A stretch of DNA of 64,000 nt from Gloeocapsopsis crepidinum LEGE 06123 (GCF_015207655.1 NZ_JADEWN010000017.1:1-64000), one strand, 5' to 3'. Positions 30,352 to 39,925 are shown, numbered from the stretch's first letter. Numbers and translations: made by a program. The notes: generated by a model from the sequence alone, not told the origin.

Positions 30352-31974
30352 ATGAACCTCATCTGGTTATTACTGCGGGCTTCTTGGGTAAATGTAGCGA
30401 TCGCTGTGTTAACAGGTTTGATTAGCGGTGGTTGTAGCGCCCGTCTTATTGCACTCATCAATAGTGCTGTTAATGAGCAATCAACGAATAGCCTTCTATG
30501 GTACTTTATTGGACTTGCACTTGTTGCGCTGTTGACCAGCGTAGTTTCTCAAGTTTTACTCATTAGCCTTGCTCAGGAAGCAGTTTATCATTTGCGGTTG
30601 CGTTTGAGTCGGGGAATTTTGTCTTCTCCATTGCGACATTTAGAAGAACTGGGTGCGAGTCGTTTACTAGCAACTCTGACAGAAGATGTCCAAACGCTAT
30701 CTAATACAATATTTGTCATCCCCTTTGTGTGTATCGATCTCGCAATTATTGCAGGATGCTTAATTTATCTCGGTTGGCTTTCGGGCGTCGTTTTTTTAAT
30801 TGTCATTGTATTTTTGGGAATAGCGATCGCCAGTACGCAGTTGATGCTGACTCATGCGCGGAAATTTCTCTCCTTAGCCCGTGAAGAAGAAGATAAGTTA
30901 TTCAAACACTTTCGCGCCATCACAGAAGGAATCAAAGAACTCAAACTCCACGCCTTACGCCGTCAAGCATTTTTGTCAGACGAATTACAAATCAGTGCGG
31001 CGACATCTCGCGATTACAATTTAACAGCGTTTAAGACTTTTGCGATCGCCACTGGTTGGGGAAATCTGCTTTTCTTTACGATTGTTGGTTTGTTACTCTT
31101 TGTTCTCCCTCAAGTAGCTACAGTTTCTACTCCAGTACTCTCCGCCTATATTCTCACAATTACTTACTTACTTGTTCCCTTTCAGAACATTTTAGAAAGA
31201 CTTCCTGCTTTGTTTCGTGCTAATGTCGCCTTACAGAAAGTTGAAAGAATGAAATTAGCTTTAGCAAGTCAGAAAGAAACCAACAACACAACAGAGATAT
31301 CTACGACTAACTGGAATAAGCTAGAACTCGATCAAGTCACTCACACATACCGAGGCGAATACGAAGATAGCAGTTTTGTGCTACGGGAAATCAACTTAAC
31401 ATTATATCCTGGTCAACTTGTGTTTATTGTTGGCGGTAATGGTAGTGGTAAATCAACGCTTGCTAAAATCATCACTGGACTATATATTCCAGAATCAGGC
31501 AAAATTTGCTTAGATAGCAAACTCATCAATGAGGAAAATTTAGAATGGTATCGACAGCATTTTTCTGTAATTTTTTCTGATTTCTTCTTATTTGAGCGCT
31601 TACTGGGTATAGAAAAAGATTCTCTCGATCAGCAAGCACAAGAGTATCTACGAAAACTTCATTTAAATACAAAAGTTCAAGTCAAAGATGGTTTACTTTC
31701 CACTACAGCACTATCACAAGGACAGCGTAAACGGTTAGCATTACTCACAGTCTTTTTAGAAGATCGTCCTATATATCTCTTTGATGAATGGGCATCAGAT
31801 CAAGATCCTTACTTTCGAGATATTTTCTATAAAGAACTACTATTCAACCTCAAGCAACGCGGTAAAACGATCATAGTTATTAGTCATGACGATCGCTATT
31901 TTCACTTAGCAGACCGAGTAATCAAGTTAGATTATGGTCAAGTAGAGTATGACAGTGCAACTAGCTGTTTGTAA
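30352..31974 (+). CDS. Cyclic-peptide-type ABC exporter (SyrD/PvdE/YojI family)
   Basis: A 540-residue fused permease/ATPase. Six membrane helices in the first 300 residues are followed by a nucleotide-binding domain: Walker A GGNGSGKST (about 364), signature LSQGQRKRLALL and Walker B IYLFDEWASDQDP. The LSQGQRKR signature and DEWASDQDP combination is typical of exporters for siderophores and cyclic lipopeptides and of YojI. No NRPS, microcin or siderophore gene is adjacent, so the cargo is unknown. A small PTP-like gene follows 24 bp later and is probably cotranscribed. Confidence 0.88.
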   Translation: MNLIWLLLRASWVNVAIAVLTGLISGGCSARLIALINSAVNEQSTNSLLWYFIGLALVALLTSVVSQVLLISLAQEAVYHLRLRLSRGILSSPLRHLEELGASRLLATLTEDVQTLSNTIFVIPFVCIDLAIIAGCLIYLGWLSGVVFLIVIVFLGIAIASTQLMLTHARKFLSLAREEEDKLFKHFRAITEGIKELKLHALRRQAFLSDELQISAATSRDYNLTAFKTFAIATGWGNLLFFTIVGLLLFVLPQVATVSTPVLSAYILTITYLLVPFQNILERLPALFRANVALQKVERMKLALASQKETNNTTEISTTNWNKLELDQVTHTYRGEYEDSSFVLREINLTLYPGQLVFIVGGNGSGKSTLAKIITGLYIPESGKICLDSKLINEENLEWYRQHFSVIFSDFFLFERLLGIEKDSLDQQAQEYLRKLHLNTKVQVKDGLLSTTALSQGQRKRLALLTVFLEDRPIYLFDEWASDQDPYFRDIFYKELLFNLKQRGKTIIVISHDDRYFHLADRVIKLDYGQVEYDSATSCL

Positions 31975-31998
31975 TAGAAAATATAATTCAAAGTAGTT

Positions 31999-32454
31999 AT
32001 GTCTACACAACTTGAAAATATCTACAATTTTCTTCGATTATCTGACTCTATTGCAACTGCAGGACAACCTGTAGAGTCACAATTTACTGATATTAAAGCA
32101 GCAGGATACGAAGTTGTTGTCAACCTTGTACCAACTTCAACTAGTGCAATAACTAATGAGCAAACAATAGTAGAAGACTTAGGAATGAAATATGTACACA
32201 TTCCAGTAATTTGGGAAAAACCTACTCTAGAAGATATTGAGCGTTTTTTCAAAATCATGCAAGCAAATGCAGATAAAAATATATTTGTTCACTGTGCAAT
32301 GAATATGAGAGTTTCAGCTTTTATGTATTTGTATCGCATCATTCACGAACACATCAATACAGAAGAAGCAAAACAAGATTTACAAAAAATTTGGCAGCCT
32401 AACGAAACTTGGCAGCAATTTATCGAGAAGGTAATTGAGCATTATCAAAAATAA
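31999..32454 (+). CDS. Protein tyrosine phosphatase-like protein with CX4R loop
   Basis: A 151-residue cysteine-phosphatase-fold protein: YNFLRLSDSIATAGQP (about 9-24) as in DUF442/dual-specificity relatives, and the signature FVHCAMNMRVSAF near residue 92. The loop has four residues between Cys and Arg (C-A-M-N-M-R), one fewer than the canonical HCX5R. If this is the active loop the geometry is unusual. Substrate unknown. It follows the ABC exporter by 24 bp and converges on the peroxiredoxin gene across a symmetrical terminator. Confidence 0.72.
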   Translation: MSTQLENIYNFLRLSDSIATAGQPVESQFTDIKAAGYEVVVNLVPTSTSAITNEQTIVEDLGMKYVHIPVIWEKPTLEDIERFFKIMQANADKNIFVHCAMNMRVSAFMYLYRIIHEHINTEEAKQDLQKIWQPNETWQQFIEKVIEHYQK

Positions 32455-32457
32455 ATC

Positions 32458-32487
32458 CGTAATTCGCACTAAATCACACGAATTACG
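32458..32487. terminator. Bidirectional hairpin terminator
   Basis: CGTAATTCG and CGAATTACG form a perfect 9-bp stem between two convergent genes. AT-rich flanks on both sides allow use in both directions. Confidence 0.6.
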
Positions 32488-32508
32488 AATTTATATAAAA
32501 CTAACTTA

Positions 32509-33246
32509 TTACAAAGCAGCAAAATAAGCTTCTAATGCTTCCGAACCACCAATTAATTTGCCATCAATAAATACTTGTGGTACTGTTGTTGCACCTGCAA
32601 CTGCTTGTAAGGAACGAGTTGTCACATCTTTACCCAGTACAATCTCTTCATAGTCTAAGCCACGTTCTTGTAGCATTGATTTAGCACGAGCGCAGTAAGG
32701 ACAACCTACTTTGGCAAATAGAGAAACTAATTGAGGTTTAGCTGCTTCTGGGTTAATGTAGTTCAGCATTGTTTCAGCGTCGGATACCTTAAAAGGATCT
32801 CCAGGTTCTTCTGGCTCAATAAACATTTTTTCAACAACGCCATCCTTCACCAGCATTGAATAGCGCCAAGAACGCTTACCGAACCCCAAATCTGTCTTAT
32901 CGACCAGCATTCCCATTCCTTCGGTAAATAATCCATTACCATCAGGAATCATCTTAATGTTATCTGCCTCTTGATGTTTTGCCCATTCGTTCATCACAAA
33001 AGCATCATTGACAGACATGCAGACGATCTCATCTACACCGTTTTCATGAAAAGCCTTTGCCATTTGGTTGTAACCAGGAAGGTGAGTTGAGGAACAAGTG
33101 GGCGTAAACGCGCCTGGTAAGGCAAACACGACAACAGTTTTACCATTAAACAAATCATCTGTCTTAATATCAACCCACTCATTATCTTGACGAGTACGAA
33201 AGGTACAACTAGGAACTCTTTGTCCTTCTCGGTTTGACAACATCAA
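32509..33246 (-). CDS. Hybrid peroxiredoxin-glutaredoxin (Prx5-Grx)
   Basis: A 245-residue fusion. Residues 1-165 are a Prx5-type peroxiredoxin with the peroxidatic cysteine in [16 protein letters not shown] (about 46-61). Residues 172-245 are a glutaredoxin with the CPYC active site ([13 protein letters not shown]) and [14 protein letters not shown]. The enzyme reduces H2O2 and organic peroxides with glutathione as reductant through its own glutaredoxin part. The start is probably MLSNREGQ at the second Met; AGGAGTAATTG lies just upstream. Single gene facing left, with a divergent AraC regulator 213 bp away that could control it. Confidence 0.93.
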   Translation of the reverse strand: MMLSNREGQRVPSCTFRTRQDNEWVDIKTDDLFNGKTVVVFALPGAFTPTCSSTHLPGYNQMAKAFHENGVDEIVCMSVNDAFVMNEWAKHQEADNIKMIPDGNGLFTEGMGMLVDKTDLGFGKRSWRYSMLVKDGVVEKMFIEPEEPGDPFKVSDAETMLNYINPEAAKPQLVSLFAKVGCPYCARAKSMLQERGLDYEEIVLGKDVTTRSLQAVAGATTVPQVFIDGKLIGGSEALEAYFAAL

Positions 33247-33458
33247 TTACTCCTCCTTTACAAATTGTAATACATAAAGCGTACTCATTATGATTATGAT
33301 TTGTCAAGTTTAAAATCAATTAATAATACTAAAGCAGTAAGAAGTTGAGCGTCGGTACATTATGAGCAAATCTGTGCCGATTTAATTGGTAGGCAAAACC
33401 TGAGAAAATACAACAAGACTAACGGCTAACAGTTGATTGTACTGAGAAAAACTCTTTT

Positions 33459-34295
33459 ATGCATTTGCCGCGATCGCCTATCATCTCAAGTCATTATGCT
33501 GGATGGAATGGCATTAGTTTAGAGTATCATCGTCAACCCGCGCACGAAATGCCAGAGTACTGTATTCCATATCACACGCTGAGTATTGGACTCGGATATA
33601 GGGCAAAAGAATTTAAAGTTAATGGGCGCGTACACAAAGACTTTGTTGCGGGTAATGTTGGTATTTGTCCAGCAAATCAGAGTTTATCAACTCAAGCATA
33701 TGGTAAAGCCGAATTTATTTTACTAACAGTAGATCCTACTAAATTTGCACAGACTGCTTATGAAGCAGTTAATACAGAAAAACTCGAAATTGTGTCACAG
33801 ATTCGGGGATTTGATCCGCTAATTTATCAAATGAGTTTAGCACTAAAGCACGAACTCGAATCGAATGAATTAGATAGTCAACTTTATGCAGAATCGATGG
33901 CAACAGCGTTATCTGTTCACTTGTTGAAAAGATATTCAGCACGCAAGCAAGTTATTAAAAATTATACAGGTGGATTGCCGCAGTATAAGTTAAGAGAAGC
34001 AGTTACTTATATCAATGAGCATCTCGAACAAAAGTTAACTTTAGCTGAAATTGCTGATTTACTACAGATGAGTCCGCATTACTTTGCTACGCTTTTCAAG
34101 CAATCGACAGGATTAGCACCGCATCAGTATATTACTCAATGTCGCATTGAACAAGCCAAAAGGTTGTTAACTAATCGAGAACTCACTCTTATAGAAATCT
34201 GCCAGCAAGTCGGCTTTCAAAGCCAAAGCCACTTTACAAAAGTCTTTCGTAAATATACCGCTACTACACCAAAAGTCTATCGAAAACTACTTTAG
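33459..34295 (+). CDS. AraC-family transcriptional regulator
   Basis: A 278-residue regulator. The N-terminal 150 residues are a ligand-sensing cupin-like region (no recognisable specificity). The C-terminal double helix-turn-helix (about 175-275) shows LTLAEIADLLQMSPHYFATLFKQSTGLAPHQYI and LIEICQQVGFQSQSHFTKVFRKYTATTPKVYR. It is divergent from the Prx5-Grx gene, which makes that gene a candidate target, and ends overlapping the convergent YhaV toxin gene by 4 bp. Confidence 0.88.
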   Translation: MHLPRSPIISSHYAGWNGISLEYHRQPAHEMPEYCIPYHTLSIGLGYRAKEFKVNGRVHKDFVAGNVGICPANQSLSTQAYGKAEFILLTVDPTKFAQTAYEAVNTEKLEIVSQIRGFDPLIYQMSLALKHELESNELDSQLYAESMATALSVHLLKRYSARKQVIKNYTGGLPQYKLREAVTYINEHLEQKLTLAEIADLLQMSPHYFATLFKQSTGLAPHQYITQCRIEQAKRLLTNRELTLIEICQQVGFQSQSHFTKVFRKYTATTPKVYRKLL

Positions 34296-34735
34296 TCGCG
34301 ATCGCTATTCAGCAGCAAATCATCAATAGATTCTGGAAATTCTCCCTTTTGCACCATTTTTGTAAACGCTTTGTAGCAGTCGTTTTTATCTCCTTGCTTC
34401 CTTGGATAACCTAGCCAAAGAATAAAAATTGCTTTATGTTCTGGAGTTTGCAAAGCACGAAAGAACAGACGATAGCGATCAGGAAGCCCCATTTTTTTGA
34501 CTCGGCTGTACTTCTTAAGCGAACCAGAAAGTGCAAGGTGCGATGCAAAAGGATCTAGAGGTATTTTCTCCTTGATAGCAACCATAATTGCCGTATAGAG
34601 TTTTACTGTGGCATGACTCTGATATTCTTCAAACGTTAACTTTTTCTTGAGATGGCGAACTTCAGCTTGTAAATCTCGGCGCTGTTTACCAAATAACCGT
34701 TTAATAAAGTAGATTCGCCAGCCATTAACTATCAA
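34292..34735 (-). CDS. yhaV: YhaV-family toxin (RelE-like ribonuclease)
   Basis: A 147-residue YhaV-type toxin: GWRIYFIKRLFGKQRRDLQAEV at the start, SHATVKLYTAIMVAIKEKIPLDPF in the middle, and DRYRLFFRALQTPEHKAIFILWLGYPRKQGDKNDCYKAF near the end, which holds the basic catalytic residues of this RelE-superfamily group. It degrades mRNA when unopposed. The upstream small gene overlaps it by 11 bp and is the expected antitoxin, although it does not resemble the classical PrlF partner closely. Confidence 0.85.
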   Translation of the reverse strand: MIVNGWRIYFIKRLFGKQRRDLQAEVRHLKKKLTFEEYQSHATVKLYTAIMVAIKEKIPLDPFASHLALSGSLKKYSRVKKMGLPDRYRLFFRALQTPEHKAIFILWLGYPRKQGDKNDCYKAFTKMVQKGEFPESIDDLLLNSDRD

Positions 34736-35054
34736 CTACGACTCCTGCTAACAACTCGTCATCCTCAGCTGACATAGCAGAAGTATAAGCTTCTAACTCA
34801 CTATCAGGATTAGCAAGCGCATTTTTCATCAAGAAATCTAGAAACAAACTCAGCATAAGTTCATCTTCTGCTTCCTCGGATGATTGAGTTTGTAGACGTA
34901 CTAATAAGGTATCAGGACCAATGACCTCTACAGCACCTTTTGCACCAGTAAATTGAGGGTTTTCTTTAAAAAATCTTGCACTAAGGCGAAAACCGGATGC
35001 ATTACCAATTTGTGCCCAAGTCGCATCGTAATGTTTGCTTTGTTTCTTTGACAT
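34725..35054 (-). CDS. Putative antitoxin of the YhaV module
   Basis: A 109-residue protein starting MSKKQSKHYDATWAQIGNASGF. The segment GFRLSARFFKENPQFTGAKGAVEVIGPDTLLVRLQ could form a swapped-hairpin (AbrB/PrlF-like) DNA-binding fold, and the acidic C-terminus (EAYTSAMSAEDDELLAGVV) is typical of toxin-neutralising tails. A TTG 12 bases upstream is also in frame, but ATG 35054 is preferred. Its role as antitoxin is inferred from the 11-bp overlap with the toxin gene. Confidence 0.65.
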   Translation of the reverse strand: MSKKQSKHYDATWAQIGNASGFRLSARFFKENPQFTGAKGAVEVIGPDTLLVRLQTQSSEEAEDELMLSLFLDFLMKNALANPDSELEAYTSAMSAEDDELLAGVVVDS

Positions 35055-35262
35055 TGTGATTATCAAAACTACTACTCAATTAAATGTTATTACATAATGT
35101 TATTACATACAATATCTTGTGAGAATGAAGAATTCTTGTAGGTGTAGTACACAGCATATTTAATTAACGGATATGAATATCGCGATAGTTTTCGGAAGAA
35201 TTGGCAAGACAAGGGAAAATGCGATCGCTATTATCAATCAAAACTCATATTTTGATTAACCC

Positions 35263-36702
35263 GTGAACGACATTGTTTTCTTACCAGCGTATCAACTCGC
35301 TAAAATGATTCGCGATCGCCAAGTTTCATCTTTAGAAGTTTTAGAAGCCTATTTGCAACAAATTACGCAATACAACCCGACAATTAATGCAATTATTACT
35401 CTCGATATAGAAAACGCTAGACAACGTGCCAAAACAGCTGATGAAGCATTAGCTAAAGGAGAAATTTGGGGAAAACTGCATGGCGTACCTGTAACTGTAA
35501 AAGATTGTTATGAAACTGCAGGAATGCGGACAACTTGTGGTTACAAAGGCTTATCAGATTATATTCCCCAACACAATGCGACTGTTGTTTCTCGTATTTG
35601 CAATGCTGGCGCAATAATTTTAGGCAAAACCAACTTGGCATTACTCGCCTCAGATATGCAAACAAACTCGGATTTTGGACGCACTAACAATCCTTGGAAT
35701 TTAGCATACACCGTTGGCGGAAGTAGTGGTGGCAGTGCGGCTGCTGTTGCAGCGGGGTTATCACCTTTAGATTTATGTTCTGGGATGGGAGGTTCAGGGC
35801 GGATTCCGGCGCATTTTTGCGGAGTTTTTGGGATGAAACCAACTGAAAATCGGGTTTCGATGGCGGGGGCGTGGGCTACACCCTTAGAAGGCGATCGCGG
35901 GTTACAGTATATGTATACAGCAGGGGCAATGACGCGATCTATCGCAGACTTAAAATTGTGGTTATCTCTGGTAGAAGGTGCTGACGGGCGTTTTTGGCAA
36001 GTACCACCTGTACATTCAGAAGCTGTCGATGCACGTTCTTTAAAAGAATATCGGATTGCGTGGAGTGATGGCTTTGGTGATGTTCCCGTTTCAACTGAAG
36101 TACGTACCGCTATAGAACAGCTAGTAAATACCATTGCAGGTCATGGTTGCATTGTCGAAAAAGCAAATCCCTCACCGTTTGATTTTACAGGTGCAATAGA
36201 AACTTGTAGTGAATTAATTGGCGCATGGATGAGCACAAGACTGATACCGCAATTACCACTTCTTCGAGATAATGTACGTAGACTAATTTCAGGGGGAAGT
36301 GTCGTCAAAAGTAGCCTACGCGGAACTCGGTTTAATTTAAAGCAGTATGCATCGGCAATGGCGAGACGCAGTTCCTTCACTACACAAATGGAACAATTTC
36401 TCTGCAACTACGATGCTTGGATTTGTCCTACTGTTGCTTTTCCTGCATTTGGTCATCAACCAGTTGGTCAACCAATTAACATTGATGGACAACAGGTAAA
36501 CTATCTCCTAGGAGGTGTTGCATACACAGCAGTATTCACTCTTACAGGTCATCCTGTCGTCGTGATACCGATAGGACAAACAGTCACACTACCAATCGGT
36601 ATCCAGATGGTGACACGGCGTTGGCACGATATGCAACTACTACACATTGCCGAAAAAATGACTCAAGTTACAGAAACTTATCAGCGTCCACCAGGATATT
36701 AA
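35263..36702 (+). CDS. Amidase (amidase-signature family)
   Basis: A 479-residue serine amidase of the Ser-cisSer-Lys class. The catalytic Lys is in GVPVTVKDCYETAG (about 72-85), the cis-Ser in GGSSGGSAAAVAAG (about 152-165) and the nucleophile in the GGSGRIPAHFCG segment (about 175-186). Full length. The frame starts with GTG at 35263; no closer ATG is suitable. Substrate not predictable: homologues hydrolyse short or aromatic amides. It converges on the TraX gene with only one base between the stop codons. Confidence 0.9.
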   Translation: MNDIVFLPAYQLAKMIRDRQVSSLEVLEAYLQQITQYNPTINAIITLDIENARQRAKTADEALAKGEIWGKLHGVPVTVKDCYETAGMRTTCGYKGLSDYIPQHNATVVSRICNAGAIILGKTNLALLASDMQTNSDFGRTNNPWNLAYTVGGSSGGSAAAVAAGLSPLDLCSGMGGSGRIPAHFCGVFGMKPTENRVSMAGAWATPLEGDRGLQYMYTAGAMTRSIADLKLWLSLVEGADGRFWQVPPVHSEAVDARSLKEYRIAWSDGFGDVPVSTEVRTAIEQLVNTIAGHGCIVEKANPSPFDFTGAIETCSELIGAWMSTRLIPQLPLLRDNVRRLISGGSVVKSSLRGTRFNLKQYASAMARRSSFTTQMEQFLCNYDAWICPTVAFPAFGHQPVGQPINIDGQQVNYLLGGVAYTAVFTLTGHPVVVIPIGQTVTLPIGIQMVTRRWHDMQLLHIAEKMTQVTETYQRPPGY

Positions 36703-36703
36703 A

Positions 36704-37345
36704 TCAGAACCGCGCCTCGTTTAAACGAAAGATGAGGAACAACACAAGTAAGTGTAACGGATAAAAGCTGTAGAACCAACGCGCTGAAGATCCCTTTTGG
36801 TGATTAGCAAGATGAATCAAGACTGGGGTAACAACAGCAGGTAATTGAAACACATTCGGCACAGCGATCGCATCAAATAGATGTAACCCAATCCACGCTA
36901 ACCACCAATGAATACTTGGTGTAAATAATGAAAGTAAGCACATTGCAGCAACACCATAAGCACCATACTCAACGCGGAGTAATTCTGCTGATACAATGCC
37001 CAAAATCCAAATTAAGTATTTATAATCTCGCCACCTCCGACCTAACCGTAAGGTAACTAACCCCAGCGACAGTGTAAACAGAATGTTGAATCTCGTTCCT
37101 GATAAAGTAAGGGTATGTAGCGGTTGACTCAATACACCCAAGAGTACAAGTCTTTTTAAATATTGGGGAAAGCTGCGAGTATATCGTTCTCCCTGGGCTA
37201 ATAACCAAGCAAACAGTGGAAAACTTAGACGACCAATAACTCGAAAAACGAAGATTTGAGGAAAAAAAACCAAACCTACATGGTCAATTACCATGAAAAT
37301 CGCAGCTAGCAATTTGATTTGATAGTTGTTAAGCTGCAATTTCAA
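36704..37345 (-). CDS. TraX-family membrane protein
   Basis: A 213-residue integral membrane protein of the TraX family, with about six to seven helices. Family segments are LLAAIFMVIDHVGLVFFP (about 12-29), VIGRLSFPLFAWLLAQG (about 37-53) and a C-terminal FYSFYPLHLLVLFLI. In F plasmid TraX acetylates pilin; chromosomal homologues in cyanobacteria are of unknown role and may acylate other surface molecules. Related to acyltransferase-3 proteins only distantly. Convergent with the amidase. Confidence 0.85.
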   Translation of the reverse strand: MKLQLNNYQIKLLAAIFMVIDHVGLVFFPQIFVFRVIGRLSFPLFAWLLAQGERYTRSFPQYLKRLVLLGVLSQPLHTLTLSGTRFNILFTLSLGLVTLRLGRRWRDYKYLIWILGIVSAELLRVEYGAYGVAAMCLLSLFTPSIHWWLAWIGLHLFDAIAVPNVFQLPAVVTPVLIHLANHQKGSSARWFYSFYPLHLLVLFLIFRLNEARF

Positions 37346-37482
37346 CGTTCTAGCACCAACACGATTACTTAATATAGTATTTGACTTAAAATACTAATCG
37401 CTCTTAATTACAGGCAACTAGGCATCTTAAGAGCAATTTATGATATCTGCTTTCATTTTAAACAACTTCAATAAAAGTAGAC

Positions 37483-37755
37483 ATGACTCTGTGCTTTAAA
37501 GCAAATGGCGAACCTGATTTAAACGCAATTCCTGATTGGCTAGCTGTAGAATTTTCGTTTGCAGCTAAAAATCCTTACTTTTACAGTGTATGCATTGTCT
37601 CAGAAATTGCTGATGTAGCCTTGATTTTAGGAACATTAGAACATGATGACACACCAGCAGGATGGATTGCACATTTGCACGATTTAGGCTTTGAGGACGT
37701 TGTACAGGTGTCTTGTAGTCAGTTCTTTAGTCCAAGGGCGGATCGCGATCGCTAG
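37483..37755 (+). CDS. Small protein of unknown function upstream of mutY
   Basis: A 90-residue soluble protein, MTLCFKANGEPDLNAIPDWLAVEF..., which I do not recognise. It is acidic with a predicted alpha/beta pattern and ends with a basic ADRDR stretch. It lies 16 bp before mutY on the same strand, so the two are probably cotranscribed. A role in repair is possible only by context. Confidence 0.55.
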   Translation: MTLCFKANGEPDLNAIPDWLAVEFSFAAKNPYFYSVCIVSEIADVALILGTLEHDDTPAGWIAHLHDLGFEDVVQVSCSQFFSPRADRDR

Positions 37756-37771
37756 TCTTAACACATAGCTT

Positions 37772-38830
37772 ATGCATTTTTGCGTAGAAAATCTCCTAGA
37801 TTGGTACGATAATCACCAGCGACTCTTACCTTGGCGTCAGGAAATTAATATTTATCACACTTGGGTGAGTGAAGTGATGAGTCAACAAACCGTGTTGGCT
37901 GTAGTCGTTCCTAAATTTTCCGAATTTATTAAGCAGTTACCTACAGTTTACGACCTTGCCGCGTGTGATGAGGAAACATTACGTCAACTTTGGTCAGGGT
38001 TAGGCTACTATGCGCGGGCGCGGAACTTGCAAAAAGGCGCAAAAATGATTGTAGAACAGCTTAACGGTCATTTTCCGCAATCGTATGAGGCATGGTTAAA
38101 AATTCCTGGTTGTGGTGCTTATACCGCAGCTGCGATCGCTAGTATTTGTTATTACGAAAAAGTTGCGTGTGTTGATGGTAACGTCATCCGCGTTGTCAGT
38201 CGTTTACTCGCATTATCTGATGTGTGGAGTCAATCAGGACAATCAGCAATTCAAGATTATGTCAACAATATCATTCCTGCGGAACGCCCTGGCGATTTTA
38301 ATCAAGCGATGATGGAATTAGGCGCGACAATCTGTCGTAAATCAAAGCCACTATGTCATCAATGTCCTTTACAGAAACATTGTCTCGCATTTACTAATAA
38401 TTGCATTGCCCAGTGTCCACCCAAAAAACCGCGACGCACTTCAGTTAATATTGAGTTGTTTGCATTGATTATTTGGCACAAAGAAACTAATACATTTGCC
38501 CTGGTCAAAAGAACAAAAAGGTTTTTAAAAGATACTATTGGTTTTCCCTTAGTCAGTACAGACGAAGTAATAGAATTAGAAAGCACCTTATACTCGCTAT
38601 CAATACAAATTTCTAAACCAACTGACAATTTTTCTCATACTATTACTCATCATCGTATTTCTGGCAGAGTTTTCATTGTACAACTAACAGAAAATAGTGA
38701 TTCTGCACTGATTTTGCAAAAATTAGGTTTCTCAGCGCCTATCTACTGGGTAAAAAGAAGTGACATAGCAGAACAACTTGCTACCACACTAGACAAAAAA
38801 GTCTTTCAACTATTTTTAATGCAGAATTAG
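37772..38830 (+). CDS. mutY: A/G-specific adenine glycosylase
   Basis: A 352-residue MutY that removes adenine opposite 8-oxoguanine. The catalytic Glu is in SEVMSQQT (about 33-40), the helix-hairpin-helix in IPGCGAYTAAAIAS (about 111-124), and the catalytic Asp in CVDGNVIRVVSRLLAL (about 132-147). The four-cysteine iron-sulfur loop C-x6-C-x2-C-x5-C is in CRKSKPLCHQCPLQKHC. The C-terminal NUDIX-like domain (about 228-352) recognises 8-oxoG and is present, though divergent. All catalytic features are intact. Confidence 0.95.
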   Translation: MHFCVENLLDWYDNHQRLLPWRQEINIYHTWVSEVMSQQTVLAVVVPKFSEFIKQLPTVYDLAACDEETLRQLWSGLGYYARARNLQKGAKMIVEQLNGHFPQSYEAWLKIPGCGAYTAAAIASICYYEKVACVDGNVIRVVSRLLALSDVWSQSGQSAIQDYVNNIIPAERPGDFNQAMMELGATICRKSKPLCHQCPLQKHCLAFTNNCIAQCPPKKPRRTSVNIELFALIIWHKETNTFALVKRTKRFLKDTIGFPLVSTDEVIELESTLYSLSIQISKPTDNFSHTITHHRISGRVFIVQLTENSDSALILQKLGFSAPIYWVKRSDIAEQLATTLDKKVFQLFLMQN

Positions 38831-38990
38831 CAGCGATCGCATCTTTTTCTTCACTTCAAAATCTTCTTTGCCCTCTAGCCCTCTCCAACCTCTACGGAAA
38901 GGCTATACCTATATACTTTATTTCAGTATTTTTACTATACTATTAGTGCTATAATATACAAAAGCAAAAAGTGTCTATTATTTCAAGCCC

Positions 38991-39839
38991 ATGTTGAAAA
39001 AAGTAGATGGGAGTTGGCGTTTTGCAAGTGAGAACAATTTAGAAGATTTCACGTGGAGTAAATTAAATAACTTATTTAGGCTGTCTCCATTAAAACGGCA
39101 ATATAGAGTCTATGGTGATGTTTGCGATATCTTGGCGCTAGATGAAAATGATAGATTAGTAATTATAGAACTTAAAAATGCCCAAGATAGATACATTGTT
39201 CAACAACTCACTCGTTACTACCACAGCGTGTTAGAGGAAAAACCTCTTCAGCAGCATATCAATTATCAACTTCCTATCCGAATGATTGCGATCGCGCCTA
39301 GTTTTCATTACCATAGCTGGGTAGATCGCGAATACCATAAATTAAAATTTGAGTTTATTTCTTATACACTCATTCAACAACAGAATGATGATATTTATAT
39401 ACAACTAACAGATTTAGATACAAAGAAAGTAGCAACAGAGAAAGTTACAAACTTATCATCTGTTAAAAAAGTAAACTTGTCACAACCATATGATATGGCA
39501 ACCACGGAAATAGGCGGATTTACTTTTACTAAAGCTCTCGATGATATTTTATCGGATTACGTCCTTGTTAAGAATGCTCACAAGTTAGGAATACCTGAGT
39601 TAGAATTATCTGAAATTGAAAGATTAAACAATCAAGGATACCCAAGTAAAGTAAGCAAGGTATTTAAGATTCGAGTAGAAGAAAATAGAGCAAAAAATGG
39701 TTACAGAGAAGTATCAATTCGAGTACCTTCTAGTATTAGAGTTGGAACATTTGTAATCTGGGTGGATAAACGTATCTCAACAGCAGTTGGAGTTATTAGT
39801 CCAACCAATGGCAAATATCATATTTACAGATCTAAATAA
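38991..39839 (+). CDS. Putative PD-(D/E)XK nuclease, unknown role
   Basis: A 282-residue protein with a core that fits the PD-(D/E)XK fold: GDVCDILALDENDRLVIIELKNAQ (about 43-66) gives the D...ExK triad, and the following VQQLTRYYHS has the QxxxY motif seen in RecB/NucS-like nucleases. The C-terminal 130 residues match nothing I know. No methylase or partner gene is near, so a restriction role is not supported. A homologue of DUF91/EndoMS is one possibility. AT-rich region upstream; base composition is lower in GC than its neighbours, which may hint at transfer. Confidence 0.6.
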   Translation: MLKKVDGSWRFASENNLEDFTWSKLNNLFRLSPLKRQYRVYGDVCDILALDENDRLVIIELKNAQDRYIVQQLTRYYHSVLEEKPLQQHINYQLPIRMIAIAPSFHYHSWVDREYHKLKFEFISYTLIQQQNDDIYIQLTDLDTKKVATEKVTNLSSVKKVNLSQPYDMATTEIGGFTFTKALDDILSDYVLVKNAHKLGIPELELSEIERLNNQGYPSKVSKVFKIRVEENRAKNGYREVSIRVPSSIRVGTFVIWVDKRISTAVGVISPTNGKYHIYRSK

Positions 39840-39925
39840 TTAGCGTTCCACCTATGCGGCAGTTATAGCTTTAAAAATCAATTTTCAGTGGAGTACAAAA
39901 ATGTAAATTATAGGAGGCTGTTGAA

